From NCBI RefSeq assembly GCF_024347355.1, contig NZ_AP025465.1, forward strand, positions 2,790,001 to 2,854,000: a stretch of 64,000 nt of DNA. The letters run 5' to 3'. A model generated the notes under the pieces. It was not told the origin of the DNA. It worked only from the letters and a program-made list of their open reading frames with translations, and did no database searches. The DNA is from Vibrio chagasii (lineage in GTDB: Bacteria > Pseudomonadota > Gammaproteobacteria > Enterobacterales > Vibrionaceae). Positions 1 to 9,005 of this stretch are shown here, piece after piece; positions within the stretch are counted from its first letter, which is position 1, and each line of letters begins with the position of its first letter. A program made the translations under genes and the position numbers.

Positions 1-117
1 AGCTTGCCCCACTCCTAAGCCAAGCCAGAGAGAAAGCAGTATGACTAAAATCAGAGAGACCAACCACGGCTGCTTAAGTTTCTGAAAAAGTGGCGAGTTA
101 GAAAATAGAGTGGGCAT
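1..117 (-). CDS. 5' part of a membrane-anchored protein, possibly an RND efflux periplasmic adaptor
   Basis: Reading leftward from an ATG at 117, an open frame of 39 codons runs off the window edge. An AAGGA Shine-Dalgarno lies 7-8 bases upstream, so the start looks genuine. The visible protein begins MPTLFSNSPLF, has a short basic stretch (FQKLKQPW), and then one strongly hydrophobic segment at about residues 19-36. That is the topology of an inner-membrane-anchored periplasmic protein. Membrane fusion (HlyD-type) subunits of RND pumps start this way, and an RND pump sits near erpA in Vibrio cholerae as I remember it. The function is therefore inference from context; only the start, the frame and the membrane anchor are seen. 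Confidence 0.6.
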   Translation of the reverse strand, partial: MPTLFSNSPLFQKLKQPWLVSLILVILLSLWLGLGVGQA

Positions 118-135
118 AGCAAATCCTTTTCTGGC

Positions 136-177
136 GCATTAGGTGCATTAGGTGCATTAATTGACGCAACAGCGTCA
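136..177. repeat. 9-bp tandem repeat followed by a short palindrome
   Basis: GCATTAGGT is repeated twice (136-144, 145-153), with a partial third copy to 159. Next comes TGACGC, four bases, GCGTCA (162-167 and 172-177). It lies just upstream of the leftward gene that starts at 117, so it could be an operator or only a slippage-prone tract. No protein can be assigned to it. Confidence 0.45.
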
Positions 178-304
178 CAAGAGATGTACTGATACAAATA
201 AGTAATATTAACAGGACAGGAGAAATAAAGTTGAGGACGTTATCGACAGTTTAAAAAAATATGCCGTGTACTAAAGGAAGTAAAAGTGAAGGGGATAAAA
301 AACA

Positions 305-331
305 AAAACGCCGAACATAAGTCCGGCGTTT
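305..331 (-). terminator. Rho-independent terminator of erpA
   Basis: Read leftward, a GC-rich stem (ACGCCGGAC with GTTCGGCGT, one G-U pair, TTAT loop) is followed by a T-rich run interrupted by one G. It lies about 45 bases past the erpA stop codon. Confidence 0.8.
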
Positions 332-376
332 ACGGTGTTTCGAATATAGCTTTCAGAGAAAGCTTTTTCTTTATTG

Positions 377-718
377 CTATACGCTAAATGATGCGCCACA
401 ACCACATGTTGTTGTGGCATTAGGGTTGTTTACGAAGAAACGTGCACCCTCTAGGCCTTCTGTGTAGTCAACCACGCCACCCATTAGGTATTGTAGGCTC
501 ATTGGGTCAACAACCAGTGTTACACCGCTATTTACAATCGTAGTGTCGCCATCATTTACTTTTTCATCGAATGTGAAGCCGTATTGGAAACCACTACAAC
601 CACCACCTGTAATGTATACACGCAGTTTTAGTTCTGGGTTTTCTTCTTCAGCAATCAGCGTTTGTACGCGGGTAGCTGCTGCATCAGAAAAAGACAATGG
701 GATATTTGCTTCGCTCAC
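377..718 (-). CDS. erpA: Iron-sulfur cluster insertion protein ErpA
   Basis: This 113-residue A-type carrier delivers Fe-S clusters to apo-proteins such as the isoprenoid enzymes IspG/IspH. The family cysteines are visible: one in the [10 protein letters not shown] segment and the CGCG pair near the C-terminus. The length equals that of the family. The start was placed at GTG 718 (protein begins [11 protein letters not shown]). An AGAGAGG ribosome site sits 5 bases upstream, and the 11 extra codons upstream to an ATG at 751 are not conserved-looking. The gene stands alone, divergent from hemL, with its own terminator. Function is assigned from family resemblance with high certainty. Confidence 0.95.
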   Translation of the reverse strand: MSEANIPLSFSDAAATRVQTLIAEEENPELKLRVYITGGGCSGFQYGFTFDEKVNDGDTTIVNSGVTLVVDPMSLQYLMGGVVDYTEGLEGARFFVNNPNATTTCGCGASFSV

Positions 719-1014
719 GACAACCTCTCTTACCTGTGTCAAAAACAACATGATACAAATCTAATTCGAGACCATAGTTGTTGAGTGTTTTCTTATATTC
801 TGCTGATTATCCAATACCTGACTGAAACGTTCAAGTATTCACCACCTGATCGCCGTTTTTCCTGCTAAAAACTCATCAAATAAAAACAAAATGAATGTGC
901 AACCACACAAAACAATCAGATTCGGGCGATTATATCAGCGAAACCATTCCTAGTTGGATTATGGATAGGTACAATGCCTGCCAATTGGTCCGACAGTCAA
1001 AAGAGGATATATCA

Positions 1015-2310
1015 ATGACCAAATCAGCAGAGCTGTACGAAAAAGCACAGCAAACTATTCCTGGTGGCGTAAACTCTCCAGTTCGTGCATTCAATGGCGT
1101 AGGTGGTTCTCCAATCTTCGTTGAACGCGCTGATGGCCCACTTATTTTTGATGCTGATGGTAAAGCATATATCGATTACGTTGGCTCTTGGGGTCCAATG
1201 ATCCTTGGTCACAACCACGCGGTTATCCGTGATGCAGTAATTGAAGCGGCTCAACGTGGTCTTAGCTTCGGTGCTCCAACTGAAACTGAAATCAAAATGG
1301 CTGAGCTTGTGTCTGAGATGGTTCCTTCAATGGAACAGCTACGTATGGTTAGCTCAGGTACTGAAGCAACCATGAGCGCGATTCGCCTTGCTCGTGGCTT
1401 TACTGGTCGTGACAAAATTCTTAAGTTTGAAGGCTGCTACCATGGCCACGCAGACAGCCTACTTGTAAAAGCAGGTTCTGGCGCTTTGACTCTAGGTCAG
1501 CCAAGCTCTCCAGGCGTACCAGCAGACTTCGCTAAGCACACACTAACGGCGACATTCAACAACCTAGACTCTGTACGTGAGCTGTTTGAAGCAAACAAAG
1601 GTGAGATCGCTTGTATCATCGTTGAACCTGTAGCGGGCAACATGAACTGTATCCCACCAGTAGAAGGCTTCCACGAAGGTCTACGTGAGATCTGTGACCA
1701 AGAAGGCGCGCTACTGATCTTTGATGAAGTGATGACAGGTTTCCGTGTGGCTGAAGGCTGTGCGCAGGCTTACTACAACATCAAGCCAGACCTAACGTGT
1801 CTTGGTAAAGTTATCGGTGGCGGTATGCCAGTCGGTGCTTTTGGTGGTCGTAAAGACGTGATGCAATACATCGCACCAACAGGCCCAGTTTACCAAGCGG
1901 GTACTCTTTCTGGTAACCCAGTAGCAATGGCTGCAGGCTATGCATGTCTGAACCTTCTACGTGAAGAAGGCAACGAGAAGCGTCTAGCATCAAAAACTAA
2001 GCAGCTAGCGAATGGCTTCAAGCAACTTGCTGACAAGCACGGCATCCCAATGCTAGTACACCAAGTTGGTGGCATGTTTGGCTTCTTCTTCACTGAGCAA
2101 GAAACAGTAACTTGCTACGAAGATGTAACTAAGTGTGATGTAGAACGCTTCAAGCGCTTCTTCCACCTGATGCTAGATCACGGTGTGTACCTTGCGCCTT
2201 CAGCATTCGAAGCGAGCTTCACATCGCTTGCTCACGGTTCAAAAGAGATTGATGCGACACTAGAAGCCGCTGACCGCTCTCTTGCGATCATTGCTGCAGA
2301 AAGCAAATAA
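1015..2310 (+). CDS. hemL: Glutamate-1-semialdehyde 2,1-aminomutase
   Basis: HemL converts glutamate-1-semialdehyde to 5-aminolevulinate, the committed C5-pathway precursor of heme and other tetrapyrroles. The 431-residue protein has the class-III aminotransferase fold. The PLP-binding lysine is K265 in [11 protein letters not shown], and the [10 protein letters not shown] phosphate-cup segment and FDEVMTGFR are present. The frame is open from 895, but ATG 1015 ([11 protein letters not shown]) matches the usual family start and has an AGAGGA ribosome site, so the longer N-terminus was not used. A strong terminator follows the stop codon. The gene is monocistronic and divergent from erpA. Confidence 0.97.
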   Translation: MTKSAELYEKAQQTIPGGVNSPVRAFNGVGGSPIFVERADGPLIFDADGKAYIDYVGSWGPMILGHNHAVIRDAVIEAAQRGLSFGAPTETEIKMAELVSEMVPSMEQLRMVSSGTEATMSAIRLARGFTGRDKILKFEGCYHGHADSLLVKAGSGALTLGQPSSPGVPADFAKHTLTATFNNLDSVRELFEANKGEIACIIVEPVAGNMNCIPPVEGFHEGLREICDQEGALLIFDEVMTGFRVAEGCAQAYYNIKPDLTCLGKVIGGGMPVGAFGGRKDVMQYIAPTGPVYQAGTLSGNPVAMAAGYACLNLLREEGNEKRLASKTKQLANGFKQLADKHGIPMLVHQVGGMFGFFFTEQETVTCYEDVTKCDVERFKRFFHLMLDHGVYLAPSAFEASFTSLAHGSKEIDATLEAADRSLAIIAAESK

Positions 2311-2347
2311 TCATAAGCGCTGATAAGCCGCTAACTGATTGAATTTA

Positions 2348-2372
2348 GGGCTGCATTAACGCAGCCCTTTTT
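2348..2372 (+). terminator. Terminator of hemL
   Basis: A 7-bp perfect GC-rich stem, GGGCTGC/GCAGCCC, with a 6-base loop is followed by five T, about 37 bases after the hemL stop codon. Confidence 0.9.
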
Positions 2373-2441
2373 AATGGATGGCACTCAGCTTTTTTAAGGG
2401 AACCTCCCTTTCACATCCGTCATCCTATGTCGGCAAAGCGC

Positions 2442-2567
2442 TTAACGTTCCCAGAACAGGAAAACCAACAGCATCAGCGTACCAAGGAACATTCTGAACC
2501 AAGGGAGCTCTTTTTTCGTTTGCTGCTCTTCATCTTGGCATTTCTTATCTTTATTACAGCATCCCAT
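2442..2567 (-). CDS. Small Cys-rich single-pass membrane protein (41 aa)
   Basis: A short minus-strand gene starts at ATG 2567 and ends at TAA 2442. An AGGAG ribosome site lies 8 bases upstream. The protein begins MGCCNKDKKCQDEEQQ (three Cys and a highly charged stretch), then ELPWFRMFLG, then a hydrophobic run (TLMLLVFLFW) ending in ER. The layout is an N-terminal cysteine/charged patch plus one C-terminal transmembrane helix. I have a weak memory of a Vibrio family labelled DUF5363 beside hemL, which this may be; the function is unknown. It sits convergent with hemL and divergent from the AI-2E transporter. An overlapping plus-strand frame at 2427-2660 is rejected in its favour. Confidence 0.75.
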   Translation of the reverse strand: MGCCNKDKKCQDEEQQTKKELPWFRMFLGTLMLLVFLFWER

Positions 2568-2643
2568 AATCAAAACTCCTCATTGCTAACTCTCTGTTTT
2601 GCAGCCATTATAAACTCAGAACGCAAATATAGAGACCATTACC

Positions 2644-3729
2644 GTGTCAGAAAAAATTAAAATCAATTCCAGTCACTGGGTAATCATCATTGCGCTGCTC
2701 GTTGCAGCTTATGCTTGTTACTTACTTATAGAACCATACGTTAATTCAATCGTGATGGCCTTCATCATTTCACTGTTGATGTTTCCTATCCATGAGTGGC
2801 TTGAAAAGAAGATACCAAATAAAGCAAACCTAGTCTCATTGCTTTCGTGTGTGATTCTAACTTTTATTATCGTTATCCCTCTATTGGCGGTGTTTGCAGC
2901 GATCGTGCAACAAGGCTCTCTATTTTCTCAAAACACCTATCAATGGGTAACCCATGGCGGTATTCAAACCCTGTTTGAGCACCCTATCGTGGTTAAAGCG
3001 CTGTCGTTCGTAAATAACTACCTGCCTTTCGATAACATTGAACCGAAAGCTATCGCACAGAAAGTTGGTGAGTTCGCGACAAGCTTTGGCTCTAAGCTTG
3101 TCGGCATTAGTGCGAAGATCCTTGGTGATGCGACCAACTTCTTGATGGACTTCTTCTTGATGCTGTTCGTTCTGTTCTTCCTACTTAGAGACCATGACAA
3201 AATCATCAGTGTGGTTCGCCACATTCTTCCTCTGTCTCGCAGCCAAGAAGACAAACTTCTCGCTGAAATTGAGCAAGTATCAAAATCAGCAGTGATGGGG
3301 TCATTCCTAACTGCAATCGCACAAGGTATAGCTGGTGGTTTCGGTATGTGGATTGCTGGCTTCCCAGGACTGTTCTGGGGCACCATGATGGGCTTTGCCT
3401 CTTTCATCCCGGTGGTCGGTACTGCGCTAATCTGGATCCCAGCGGCGGCTTACTTGTTCTTAACCGGTGACACGACTTGGGCTATCTTCCTAACGGTTTA
3501 CTGCGTGGCAATTGTTGGTTCGATAGATAACCTACTACGACCACTGTTAATGCAAGGCAGTGCGGGTATGAACACCCTGATGATTTTCTTCTCGCTACTG
3601 GGTGGTATCCAACTATTCGGACTGATTGGTCTTATCTACGGCCCGCTGATTTTTGCGATTACCATTGTTCTATTTAACATCTACGATGAAGAGTTTAAGG
3701 ACTTTTTAAATCAGCAAGACAAGAGTTAA
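2644..3729 (+). CDS. AI-2E/PerM family membrane transporter
   Basis: This 361-residue polytopic inner-membrane protein belongs to the UPF0118/AI-2E transporter family (TqsA, YdiK, PerM relatives). Hydrophobic segments lie at about residues 10-55, 62-88 and 155-180, with several more between about 205 and 345. The central soluble loop before the C-terminal half, and the helices around the G-G-I-Q-L-F-G-L-I-G-L-I-Y-G-P motif near the end, are typical of the family. The start is GTG 2644 (SEKIKINSSHW). Members have been linked to autoinducer-2 export and to Na+/H+ exchange, so the substrate cannot be given from sequence. It is monocistronic, and a terminator-like hairpin lies between it and rsmC. 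Confidence 0.85.
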   Translation: MSEKIKINSSHWVIIIALLVAAYACYLLIEPYVNSIVMAFIISLLMFPIHEWLEKKIPNKANLVSLLSCVILTFIIVIPLLAVFAAIVQQGSLFSQNTYQWVTHGGIQTLFEHPIVVKALSFVNNYLPFDNIEPKAIAQKVGEFATSFGSKLVGISAKILGDATNFLMDFFLMLFVLFFLLRDHDKIISVVRHILPLSRSQEDKLLAEIEQVSKSAVMGSFLTAIAQGIAGGFGMWIAGFPGLFWGTMMGFASFIPVVGTALIWIPAAAYLFLTGDTTWAIFLTVYCVAIVGSIDNLLRPLLMQGSAGMNTLMIFFSLLGGIQLFGLIGLIYGPLIFAITIVLFNIYDEEFKDFLNQQDKS

Positions 3730-3781
3730 ACCGCTCTTCAATCACTTACTTGCCGAACGAGTATTAAACACTTCAAGCTTT

Positions 3782-3816
3782 GGGCGGATTATGCGAGAAT
3801 CCGCCCTCATTTTTTG
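3782..3816 (+). terminator. Terminator after the AI-2E family gene
   Basis: A 9-bp stem, GGGCGGATT with AATCCGCCC, and a 7-base loop are followed by tcatttttt. It lies just before the rsmC ribosome-binding region. Confidence 0.75.
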
Positions 3817-3839
3817 CTAACAATTCAATAGAGTGTCCT

Positions 3840-4862
3840 ATGTCAGCTTATATTGCCCCAAGCCAGATTGCTGAGCGCCAACTTGCCTACTTTGAAGGCA
3901 AACATGTTTTAGTTGCCGGTGAGGCTGAAGACTTATTTCCTGTTGAGTTAGCAAAACACTGTGAGTCTGTTTCTGTATTTACTTCAAACTACAGCTACTA
4001 CCGTCAGCTTGAAGGCTACAGCGCTATTCAACGTTTTTACGGTGCTGAGTTTACCGAAGAGACCAAAGCTGACTTAGTGATGCTGTACTGGCCAAAAGCA
4101 AAAGCTGAAGCTGAGTTTTTGCTGGCGATGCTGTTTGCCAAACTAGGCAAAGATACTGAGATTGTTGTGGTTGGTGAGAACCGCTCTGGCGTGAAAAGCA
4201 TTGAGAAGATGTTTGCCGCTTACGGTAAGGTCGTAAAATACGATTCAGCGCGTCGTTGCTCTTTCTACTGGGGTCAATGCTTTGAGCAACCAGCCGCTTT
4301 TAACCTGCAAGACTGGTTTAAAACTTACACGGTGAACATTGGTGAGCAGTCACTTACCGTAAAAAGCCTGCCAGGTGTATTTAGCCATGGTGAATTTGAT
4401 GTCGGTAGCCAGCTTCTGCTAGATACATTACCAACGTTGAAGGGCAAAGTGTTGGACTTCGGTTGCGGTGCCGGTGTACTCGGTGCAGTAATGGCCTCTC
4501 GCAATCCTGATATTGAACTTGAGATGTGCGACATCAGTGCGTTTGCAGTAGCGTCTAGCCAAGCAACTTTGGAAGCGAACGGCTTAACGGGCAAAGTTTT
4601 CGCTTCTGATGTCTACTCTGATACAGCGCAAGACTATCAATTCATTATCAGCAACCCACCATTCCACTCGGGCTTGGATACGAGCTACAGTGCAACAGAA
4701 ACCCTTCTGGCGCAGGCTCCACAGTATTTAAACCGTTCTGGTGAGCTGATCATTGTTGCCAACAGCTTCTTAAAATACATCCCAATTATTGAGCAAGCAT
4801 TTGGAAAATGCGCGACTCTAAATAAGACCACCAAATTCGCGATCTACCACGCAAACAAGTAG
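3840..4862 (+). CDS. rsmC: 16S rRNA m2G1207 methyltransferase RsmC
   Basis: RsmC uses S-adenosylmethionine to N2-methylate G1207 of 16S rRNA in the 30S subunit. The 340-residue protein has the two-domain layout of the family: a degenerate N-terminal methyltransferase-like domain (about 1-170) and a catalytic C-terminal Rossmann domain. The SAM loop [13 protein letters not shown] is near residue 205 and the catalytic NPPFHSG motif near 275. ATG 3840 ([14 protein letters not shown]) was chosen because the 20 codons upstream run through the preceding terminator hairpin. It stands alone between the transporter and chiS. Confidence 0.93.
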   Translation: MSAYIAPSQIAERQLAYFEGKHVLVAGEAEDLFPVELAKHCESVSVFTSNYSYYRQLEGYSAIQRFYGAEFTEETKADLVMLYWPKAKAEAEFLLAMLFAKLGKDTEIVVVGENRSGVKSIEKMFAAYGKVVKYDSARRCSFYWGQCFEQPAAFNLQDWFKTYTVNIGEQSLTVKSLPGVFSHGEFDVGSQLLLDTLPTLKGKVLDFGCGAGVLGAVMASRNPDIELEMCDISAFAVASSQATLEANGLTGKVFASDVYSDTAQDYQFIISNPPFHSGLDTSYSATETLLAQAPQYLNRSGELIIVANSFLKYIPIIEQAFGKCATLNKTTKFAIYHANK

Positions 4863-4872
4863 CCTCTCTAGC

Positions 4873-4910
4873 ACAGCGCAGGGTCATTATCTGCGCTGTC
4901 TGTTCATATT
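4873..4910 (+). terminator. Probable terminator of rsmC
   Basis: A 9-bp stem, ACAGCGCAG/CTGCGCTGT, with a 9-base loop lies 10 bases after the stop codon. The T-run (atattttt) starts about 8 bases late, so termination may be partial. Confidence 0.5.
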
Positions 4911-5078
4911 TTTGTCAAAAGTCTATAAAAGTGAGCTTTTGCACACGCTTTAAATACCACTTACTTGTCAAAGTAAAAAAACTCGTTAATTTCGTTAAAT
5001 TGGAAACCATTAATTCTATTCTCTGTACTTGTTTTCGCCCCTTTTAGCAGTACATCAAAGGAAAGTAGTACCCAATTT

Positions 5079-8000
5079 ATGTTTAGATTTTATCGTAAGC
5101 AGAAGTTTAAGCGCCTTCAAAACACCCTAATGCTGGCATTTCTTGTCCTTAGTATTACTCCAGTGACACTTATCGCGATATTTTTCCTCCAATCGCACAG
5201 TCAGGATCTTCAGGAACAAAGTACTTCGCACCTTGTTTCTGTTCGTGATACTAAGCAACAACAGATTGTCGACTACCTACAGGCTCAAGAATCCCAAGTC
5301 ATGGGCTTTGTTCGCTCAGAACTAGCCAATGCCAGTGGCGGACGCTTCTATGGCTTAATCAATGCCTTCCAACGCCTAGGCTTGGATATTGACGAAGCTC
5401 GCAACAATGCTCAGCAACGTTATATCCAAGGTTCTGGTGATCAGATCAAAACATCCATTCTTCCAGAATCAAGCAGCTATATTGGTAGTGAACGTTATCG
5501 CCTACTGCATAAGCGCTATCATAACGCCTATCTAGAGTTGCTTAAGCGCTCCGATTTTGACGATATTTTATTGGTTGATATCAACGGTAACGTTGCTTAC
5601 TCCGTCTTCAAAAATGACGATTACGGCACTAACTTGCTGACTGGTAAGTACAAGGACTCAAACCTAGGTGTTACTTTCAAGCGCCTGGCTAAAGACGTCA
5701 CAGACCGACGCAAGTCAAATGAAGATTACACACCAGTTATTGTCTCTGACTTTAAGGACGAGAACGGTAAACAGACGGCATGGTTAGGCGCACCTATCGT
5801 GCAGCAAGGTTACTTACACAGTTACGCGATGTTTAGGCTGCCAATCAACGGCATCACTAAGCTGATTGCCGATCTAAACAAGAGCTCAAACATTCAAACT
5901 TTGCTCGTTGGTAGTGACCACTTACCTCGTAGCCTCGCTCATTCGCAAGAATCTATAAATCTAAGCCTAGATGTAGTGGACAAAGCACTAGCAGGCGAAA
6001 CCGCTGTTGGCACATTCGATAACACCCAGAATCAAGCCATCATTGCGGCCTATACACCTATTGAGCTTAAGTACGCCACTTGGGCTTTGGTCGTTGAGCT
6101 TCCAGAAAAAGAAGCCTTCGCACGTATTCACCAGCTAGAAAAGATCTTTGTTATCGTCATGCTCACCGCCATCATTCTAGTGGTGGTTGCATCGCACTAT
6201 TTATCAAACTTCATCACCTCCCCGCTGCTTAAACTGACATGGGCAGCCGAGAAAGTCTCTGCCGGTGACCTTGATGAAACCATGATCAATACAGAGCGCA
6301 AAGACGAAATCGGTCGCTTGGCTGTCAGCTTTGAGCGAATGCAACGTTCAATTCGTGACAAGATGCAGCTGATCAAAAATCAAAATGATGAACTTGAGGA
6401 CAACCTTAAGACCATTCAGAAACAAAATGATGAGTTGCAGCTCGCCAACAAACTCAAAGATGAATTCTTAGCAACCACCTCACACGAATTGAGAACACCA
6501 CTGCATGGTATGGTTGGTATTGCTGAAGCATTGATATCGGGTGCGAATGGCCCTATTCCGGCGAACCAGAAATACCAGTTGGATATCATCATCAACAGTG
6601 GTCAGCGACTAGCAACCTTGGTTGATGATCTGCTTGATTATCACAAGATGCGTTACGGTAGCTTGGACATTAAGAAATCTGCGGTTGATCTGTCTGCTGC
6701 CACCAGCTTGGTGCTTGAGCTATCTCATCACCTGTTGGGCAATAAACCGATTCGTATTATTAACCAAGTGCCGAGTGATTTAGGGCTAGTATCGTCCGAT
6801 CCTCAGCGCCTTGAGCAGGTGATGTATAACTTGGTCGGCAATGCCATCAAGTACACATCAGAAGGTAAAATCGTTATCTCTGCGAGCGTAATCGACGACA
6901 ACATTCGTGTGCAAGTGGTCGATACTGGTCAAGGCATACCAGCAGAGTATCTTGAACATATCTTCGAACCCCTGATTCAAGCAGGCCAAGACGCCAGTAA
7001 CTATCGCCAAGGTGCAGGCCTTGGCTTATCGATCAGTCGCCAGTTAATTGAATTAATGGGTGGTTCGCTATACGTAAGTAGCCAGCCAATGCTAGGTACT
7101 ACGTTCAGTTTTACTCTGCCTCTGGCGACAGAAGAAGAACTTAAAAACTACAACGAATCAGGTAGCTACTCACACTTCAAAGCGCCTGACTTGATTGATA
7201 ACACACAGCAAGAAAACAGCGTCATCAATGAGAACCCTGATGGTCCACTGCTGGTTATCGCGGATGATGAACCCGTTAACCTTCGTGTACTAGACAGCTT
7301 CTTGAAACTAGAAGGCTATCGAGTACGTACAGCCTGCGATGGCCCTGAAACCATCGAGTTGATTGAAAAAGAGAAGCCAGAACTATTGCTCCTCGATATC
7401 ATGATGCCGGGCATGAGCGGCTATCAAGTGTGTGAAACACTGCGTAAGCAATATGACCATGCGCAACTACCGATCATAATGCTGACCGCGCTCAACCAAG
7501 CAGAAGACCGTGTACGCGGCTTCGAAGCTGGCGCTAATGACTATTTGTCTAAGCCATTCAACAAACAAGAGCTATCAGCTCGAATCACAGCACATCTATC
7601 AGCAAGTAAAGCTGAGCAGAGACGCCTTGAGAACGACCAACTACAACTAGAGCTCAAGCACAGAGCGATGGTTGAAGCTAACTTGCTAGAAACTCAAGGA
7701 CGTTTACTCGAGCAGCTAGAATCTGCACCAGAGGCCATCATCTGCATTCGTGATGACCAACGTATTCGCTTTGCCAACGAAGCGGCAGCTAAACTCTTTA
7801 GGCGCGGACAAGAGCAACTTAAGCGCTCAATGGCCGACGAAATCATCGCGCCTAAATACCTGAGAGTGGAACAAGCACACTACTGTGGCGATATCGACAT
7901 CTATATAGATGACACTCGTCAGCGCATACCGAGTGACATCCTCAAGTTACCTGAAGGCTCAGGGCTAGACACCATGTACATATTCAATGTTGGCGGTGGC

Positions 8001-8468
8001 GTTAACTCAAACCGTATCAATAACCTTGAGACGGCTGTTGAAGCGCTTTCTAGCTATGCCTTTGAAGGTGATAAGGACAAGCTTCAGCAGCTGAAAGAAC
8101 TAGGCGGAGAGTTTACACGCTTAGCAGATAAAGCCACAGGAGAAGGTAAAAACAAGCAAGAGTTAATGCGTGAAGTCTTAGTCGACGCGATGAGCAACGC
8201 CATCCTATACTGGGAATCGGTTACCGGAGAAACCAAGTTTGCGTTCGCAGAGAAGAGTGGCTTATGGCGCGTTTATCTAGACAGAAGCACACTACAAACG
8301 CGAACGTTAGACAAATACCTACGTGTAGAAACGCTGCCTAAAACACCTCGCTGGCGAACAGTACTAAGCTCTATCGAGTTCATTCTCGAACACTGTAAAG
8401 AACAGACACCAGAGAGAACGCACATTGAGATGCTCAGAGACAAACTACAGAAGTTACTGACCAGTTAA
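5079..8468 (+). CDS. chiS: Chitin-sensing hybrid histidine kinase/DNA-binding regulator ChiS
   Basis: This 1129-residue protein has the same length and gene position as V. cholerae ChiS, the membrane-bound activator of chitin utilisation. Domains: transmembrane helix about 14-34; periplasmic sensor to about 354; second helix about 356-376; HAMP about 378-430; coiled coil; HisKA with H469 in TTSHELRTP; HATPase with NLVGNAIKY near 584; receiver about 724-840 with acceptor D773 in LLLDIMMPG and K824; PAS-like region about 870-960; C-terminal ~100 residues that in V. cholerae form the DNA-binding domain. Published work shows that ChiS acts as a one-component regulator repressed by the unliganded periplasmic binding protein, whose gene follows here. 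Separate transcription from that operon is indicated by the terminator after chiS. Confidence 0.92.
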   Translation: MFRFYRKQKFKRLQNTLMLAFLVLSITPVTLIAIFFLQSHSQDLQEQSTSHLVSVRDTKQQQIVDYLQAQESQVMGFVRSELANASGGRFYGLINAFQRLGLDIDEARNNAQQRYIQGSGDQIKTSILPESSSYIGSERYRLLHKRYHNAYLELLKRSDFDDILLVDINGNVAYSVFKNDDYGTNLLTGKYKDSNLGVTFKRLAKDVTDRRKSNEDYTPVIVSDFKDENGKQTAWLGAPIVQQGYLHSYAMFRLPINGITKLIADLNKSSNIQTLLVGSDHLPRSLAHSQESINLSLDVVDKALAGETAVGTFDNTQNQAIIAAYTPIELKYATWALVVELPEKEAFARIHQLEKIFVIVMLTAIILVVVASHYLSNFITSPLLKLTWAAEKVSAGDLDETMINTERKDEIGRLAVSFERMQRSIRDKMQLIKNQNDELEDNLKTIQKQNDELQLANKLKDEFLATTSHELRTPLHGMVGIAEALISGANGPIPANQKYQLDIIINSGQRLATLVDDLLDYHKMRYGSLDIKKSAVDLSAATSLVLELSHHLLGNKPIRIINQVPSDLGLVSSDPQRLEQVMYNLVGNAIKYTSEGKIVISASVIDDNIRVQVVDTGQGIPAEYLEHIFEPLIQAGQDASNYRQGAGLGLSISRQLIELMGGSLYVSSQPMLGTTFSFTLPLATEEELKNYNESGSYSHFKAPDLIDNTQQENSVINENPDGPLLVIADDEPVNLRVLDSFLKLEGYRVRTACDGPETIELIEKEKPELLLLDIMMPGMSGYQVCETLRKQYDHAQLPIIMLTALNQAEDRVRGFEAGANDYLSKPFNKQELSARITAHLSASKAEQRRLENDQLQLELKHRAMVEANLLETQGRLLEQLESAPEAIICIRDDQRIRFANEAAAKLFRRGQEQLKRSMADEIIAPKYLRVEQAHYCGDIDIYIDDTRQRIPSDILKLPEGSGLDTMYIFNVGGGVNSNRINNLETAVEALSSYAFEGDKDKLQQLKELGGEFTRLADKATGEGKNKQELMREVLVDAMSNAILYWESVTGETKFAFAEKSGLWRVYLDRSTLQTRTLDKYLRVETLPKTPRWRTVLSSIEFILEHCKEQTPERTHIEMLRDKLQKLLTS

Positions 8469-8491
8469 CCCTGAACTAACATCACTCTATT

Positions 8492-8516
8492 AGCCCACCT
8501 TACGTGGGCTTTTTTG
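8492..8516 (+). terminator. Terminator of chiS
   Basis: AGCCCAC and GTGGGCT flank a 5-base loop and are followed by six T, 24 bases after the stop codon. Confidence 0.9.
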
Positions 8517-8594
8517 TACGTATAATAGTCGTAAAAAGCACAATTAGAGCCGTTCACTCCCACTTCTTTTACAGCTTTAAACAAGAGAAATATC

Positions 8595-8780
8595 ATGCTA
8601 TTTCGACGTAATGAGTATCGGCATCAGCTACCGATTTTCGCTCTATTCTCCACCGATTCTAACCGTAACCTGACTATTTGTTGCAGTTTGAGAAGCGAGT
8701 CACAACAGAACGGCAGATTTAATTTTCTCGGAAAATTTAACGTGAAATTAGTAAGTGACCAAGATCTACAATTAGATTAA
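8595..8780 (+). CDS. Doubtful 61-aa hypothetical protein
   Basis: The frame starts at ATG 8595 after AAGAGA (a moderate ribosome site) and encodes a mixed, basic N-terminus (MLFRRNEYRHQLP) and an acidic end (SDQDLQLD). There is no signal peptide, membrane segment or known motif. A small hypothetical is annotated at the equivalent place in V. cholerae as far as I recall, but I cannot confirm similarity. It may be just untranslated leader or spacer. Confidence 0.3.
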   Translation: MLFRRNEYRHQLPIFALFSTDSNRNLTICCSLRSESQQNGRFNFLGKFNVKLVSDQDLQLD

Positions 8781-8856
8781 ATTAGAAACAACCACCATAT
8801 TTAAAAACACAAAATGTAAGTAACCACTCACACGCAATGTTCAACAACTAACTAGT

Positions 8857-8872
8857 TGCGAGTCACATCACC
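8857..8872. promoter_or_regulatory. CRP-like binding site
   Basis: TGCGA-GTCACA-TCACC matches the CRP consensus TGTGA-N6-TCACA at 8 of 10 positions. It lies about 300 bp before cbp and 38 bp before the direct repeats. Catabolite control of chitin genes by cAMP-CRP is known in Vibrio; occupancy of this site is inference. Confidence 0.4.
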
Positions 8873-8909
8873 TTAACAATTACGGACGAAAAACCACCAG
8901 AGCGCCCTA

Positions 8910-8956
8910 TTTTGACGTTAATGACGTGAGGTTATCTGTTTTTAACGTTTTTGACG
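8910..8956. promoter_or_regulatory. Two 17-bp direct repeats, candidate ChiS operator
   Basis: TTTTGACGTTAATGACG (8910-8926) and TTTTAACGTTTTTGACG (8940-8956) match at 14 of 17 positions and are offset by 30 bp, about three helical turns. They lie upstream of cbp, the known direct target promoter of ChiS in V. cholerae. I infer that these are activator sites but do not remember the published motif well enough to equate them. Confidence 0.5.
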
Positions 8957-9005
8957 GGAAACGAGTTTGATTAATTCATCGATAAGGTGTTTTCTTACTC
9001 CTGCC

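Noticed and set aside
348-364. AGCTTTC/GAAAGCT hairpin just after erpA
   Set aside because: It is AT-rich with no T-run in the erpA direction; the stronger hairpin at 305-331 explains termination.
2427-2660. 77-codon plus-strand frame between hemL and the AI-2E family gene
   Set aside because: It overlaps the minus-strand 41-aa gene, which has a far better ribosome site and membrane-protein layout; the plus-strand product has no motif and runs into the next gene.
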